DNA from: Streptomyces cellulosae
GTDB lineage: Bacteria > Actinomycetota > Actinomycetes > Streptomycetales > Streptomycetaceae
Direction: 5' to 3'
DNA length: 64,000 nucleotides
Assembly (NCBI GenBank): GCA_014655195.1
Contig: BNBH01000001.1
Location: 439,145-503,144, forward strand
Below the pieces are notes generated by a model. The model was not told where the DNA came from. It worked only from the letters and a program-made list of their open reading frames with translations, and did no database searches. This document shows, in pieces, positions 61,955 to 64,000 of this stretch. Both the position numbers and the translations under genes were made by a program. Positions within the stretch are counted from its first letter, which is position 1, and each line of letters opens with the position of its first letter.

Positions 61955-63225
61955 CGGCCTTCCCCGCGGGCGGCGCGACCAGCACCATGGACCGCGTGCC
62001 GGAGGAACAGACAGCGGAGCCGATCACCCAGTACCTCCAGCGGACCGTGCAGCGGGTGCGCGCCGTCGACCGGCGCCGCCCGCTCCTCTGGGACCTGCAC
62101 CTCACGGCTTTCTGGACGACGGCCGCTCTCATCGACCTCTACGGCGGCGGCTGGACCCGCGTCACCCGCAACCCCGGCGTCCCCGAGGGCCTGGTGCTCG
62201 CCTTGAGCCTCGCGCTGACCGTCCCTCTCCTCCAGCGCCGGTCCCACCCGCGCACGGTGCTGCTGGTGATGACGCCGGCCCTGCTGGTCAACGCCTGGAC
62301 GGGCGCGATGCTCCAGGCCGCCCTCCTCCATCTGCTCGTCGTCTTCCACATCACCCTGCGCCGCCCGCTGCGCTCCCTGTGGTGGGTGGCGGCCGTGTCG
62401 ACGGCCCCCGTCGTCCTGGCGGTCCTGCGCCACCCGAGGGGCCCCGCCGACGAGGACCTCGGACCGCACCTGATGTCCCTCCTCGTCGCGGTCGCCGTCG
62501 GCGTCACGGTCCGCACCCGCCGCGATCACACCGTGGCCCTGGAGGACCGCGCACGCCGCCTGGAGATCGAACGCGACCAGCAGGCCCGCCTCGCCGCGGC
62601 CGCCGAACGCACCCGTATAGCCCGCGAGATGCACGACATCATCGGCCACAACCTGTCCGTCATCACGGGCCTCGCCGACGGCGGCCGCTACGCCGCCGCC
62701 AAGTCTCCCGAGCGTGCGACCCAGGCCCTGGACGCCATCGCGGGCACCAGCAGACAGGCCCTCACCGAGCTGCGTCGCCTGCTGGACGTCCTGCGCGACG
62801 ACGAGCCCGCCCCCGCCGACCTCACCCCCCAGCCCGCGCTCACCGACCTCGACCGCCTCCTCGACGGAGTGCGCCGGGCCGGACTGCCCGTCGGGGCGAC
62901 CGTCGAAGGCGAACCGGCCATCACCCCCGGCCGCCAGCTCACCCTGTACCGCGTCATCCAGGAAGCCCTCACCAACACCCTCAAGCACGCCGGCCCGGAC
63001 GCCACCGCCGACATCGCCCTTTCCTACGCCGCCTCGGGAGCCGTGACGCTCACCGTCACCGACACCGGCCGCGGCGGCGCCCCGACGACGAACGACGGCC
63101 GGGGACTTACCGGAATGCGGGAACGCACCGCGCTGTACGGCGGCACCCTGGAAGCCGGCCCGCGCCCGCACCCGGAACGCGGCTGGCGCGTCCACCTGCG
63201 TCTCCCGGAGGAATCCGCCCCGTGA
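61951..63225 (+). CDS. NarL-type sensor histidine kinase
   Basis: 424 aa from the ATG at 61951 (ATG at 61987 possible). About four to five helices in the first 200 residues without a large outer loop, a coiled coil, then HisKA_3 with His228 (REMHDIIGHNLS) and HATPase_c (EALTNTLKHAG, DTGRGG, GLTGMRERT). Kinases with short membrane sensors next to ABC exporters usually detect the transporter state or a membrane-active compound. Confidence 0.92.
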   Translation: MTAFPAGGATSTMDRVPEEQTAEPITQYLQRTVQRVRAVDRRRPLLWDLHLTAFWTTAALIDLYGGGWTRVTRNPGVPEGLVLALSLALTVPLLQRRSHPRTVLLVMTPALLVNAWTGAMLQAALLHLLVVFHITLRRPLRSLWWVAAVSTAPVVLAVLRHPRGPADEDLGPHLMSLLVAVAVGVTVRTRRDHTVALEDRARRLEIERDQQARLAAAAERTRIAREMHDIIGHNLSVITGLADGGRYAAAKSPERATQALDAIAGTSRQALTELRRLLDVLRDDEPAPADLTPQPALTDLDRLLDGVRRAGLPVGATVEGEPAITPGRQLTLYRVIQEALTNTLKHAGPDATADIALSYAASGAVTLTVTDTGRGGAPTTNDGRGLTGMRERTALYGGTLEAGPRPHPERGWRVHLRLPEESAP

Positions 63226-63884
63226 CCACCGTCCTCATCGCCGACGACCAGCCCCTCCAGCGCTTCGGCTTCCGCATGCTGCTGGAGAGCCAGGACGACA
63301 TGACGGTCCTGGACGAGGCAGCGAACGGCACGGAAGCGGTCCGCAAGACCGCGGACCTCAGACCGGACGTCGTCCTGATGGACGTCCGCATGCCGGGCCT
63401 GGACGGCATCGAGGCCACCCGTCGCATCACCGCCTCCGGCGACCGCACCCGCGTCCTGATCCTCACCACGTTCGACCTCGACGAGTACGCCTACGCGGGA
63501 CTCCGCGCCGGTGCCTCCGGTTTCCTCGTGAAGGACGCCCAGCCGGAGGACCTCCTCTCCGGCATACGGGCGGTCGCCTCCGGTGACGCCGTGGTGGCCC
63601 CCGGCCTCACCCGCCGCCTCCTGGACGCCTACGTCCACCATCTCCCCGCCGGCGGCACCGAATCCGCGCAGCCCGACCCCAGACTGGCCGCGCTGACGGA
63701 CCGCGAACGCGAAATCCTGACAGTCATCGGAAAGGGCTGGACGAACACGGAGATCGCCGAGCGTCTCCACCTCGCCGAATCCACGGTGAAGACCCACGTG
63801 GGCCGCGTCCTGGCGAAGACGGGCTCACGGGACCGGGTCCAGGCCGTTATCTGCGCATATGAAACGGGTCTGGTGCAGCCTTAG
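63222..63884 (+). CDS. NarL/LuxR-type response regulator
   Basis: 220 aa. Receiver with phospho-Asp54 (VVLMDVRMPG) and a C-terminal LuxR helix-turn-helix (LTDREREILTVIGKGWTNTEIAERL). GTGA overlap with the kinase. It probably activates the ABC operon it belongs to. It is the last gene before the convergent rRNA operon. Confidence 0.93.
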   Translation: MTTVLIADDQPLQRFGFRMLLESQDDMTVLDEAANGTEAVRKTADLRPDVVLMDVRMPGLDGIEATRRITASGDRTRVLILTTFDLDEYAYAGLRAGASGFLVKDAQPEDLLSGIRAVASGDAVVAPGLTRRLLDAYVHHLPAGGTESAQPDPRLAALTDREREILTVIGKGWTNTEIAERLHLAESTVKTHVGRVLAKTGSRDRVQAVICAYETGLVQP

Positions 63885-63906
63885 AAAATGGCCAGTAAAC
63901 GCAGAA

Positions 63907-63934
63907 AGCCCCCGTGCCGAATGGCACGGGGGCT
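63907..63934. terminator. Terminator of the rRNA operon
   Basis: AGCCCCCGTGCC / GGCACGGGGGCT, 12-bp perfect stem with GAAT loop, just beyond the 5S 3' end on the minus strand and after the response regulator on the plus strand. Confidence 0.85.
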
Positions 63935-63948
63935 CTCATTGAAGAATT

Positions 63949-64000
63949 GTTCGGCGGCGTCCTACTCTCCCACAGGGTCCCCCCTGCAGTACCATCGGCG
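63949..64000 (-). rRNA. rrf: 5S ribosomal RNA, 3' end (truncated by window edge)
   Basis: Read on the minus strand, the segment runs CGCCGATGGTACTGCAGGGG and continues GGACCCTGTGGGAGAGTAGG to GACGCCGCCGAAC, the conserved 3' part of actinobacterial 5S rRNA. The 5' half, and presumably 23S and 16S, lie to the right of the window, transcribed leftward. Confidence 0.95.

Noticed and set aside
1..64000. tRNA genes, insertion sequences, integrases or att sites
   Set aside because: None recognised on either strand by eye; no transposase-like protein is encoded and no direct repeat pair brackets the T4SS-like cluster.

Overview
The window is a piece of a Streptomyces chromosome (about 72% G+C by eye, strong G/C third-codon bias, GTG/TTG starts, leaderless promoters, a bldA-type TTA codon). 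It carries the Streptomyces regulators rsiG, devA/devE, nur, glnR and csoR. The order nur - sseA - glnR - mshD - ppk - pst - csoR matches, from memory, the S. coelicolor core around SCO4124-SCO4192 read in descending order. It ends at the right in the 3' end of a 5S rRNA gene on the minus strand.

Left end (1-7,400): the tail of an FCD-domain GntR regulator, a large protein with two aminoglycoside-phosphotransferase-like kinase domains (the only TTA codon found in the window), and three copies of one module. Each module has a GntR regulator of the DevA type on the minus strand and, divergently on the plus strand, a 60-62 aa two-helix membrane peptide. The middle copy is devA-devB (regulator plus HAD phosphatase) and the right copy looks like devE.

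Middle (7,400-35,600): an Eis-like acetyltransferase, the c-di-GMP-dependent anti-sigma RsiG, dtd, nur-ygfZ, a nitrobindin, the sulfur genes (cysteine leader peptide, sseA, DUF1416), a MoaD-like protein with a membrane protein, glnR, a LacI regulator, a membrane serine protease with an OmpR-type two-component pair, a secreted 5'-nucleotidase, mshD, two ABC exporters flanking an ECF sigma/anti-sigma pair, and several intergenic repeats, including a nested 122-bp tandem array.

Phosphate block (35,600-46,400): ppk, a CHAD protein and a NUDIX hydrolase on the plus strand, then pstSCAB behind a PHO box, facing the low-affinity transporter pit with its DUF47 partner. These genes cover polyphosphate synthesis and binding plus high- and low-affinity phosphate uptake. 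csoR with its own operator follows.

Right end (47,000-64,000): a lipoprotein, a Tat-exported flavoprotein oxidase and a PAP2 phosphatase, then a chromosomal type IV secretion-like cluster: SLT/NlpC hydrolase, pilin-like peptide, VirB8-, VirB6-, VirB4- and VirD4-like proteins. It has no relaxase, and the VirD4-like protein has a ruined P-loop. A GNAT enzyme, an ABC exporter with a NarL-type two-component system, and the end of the rRNA operon close the window.
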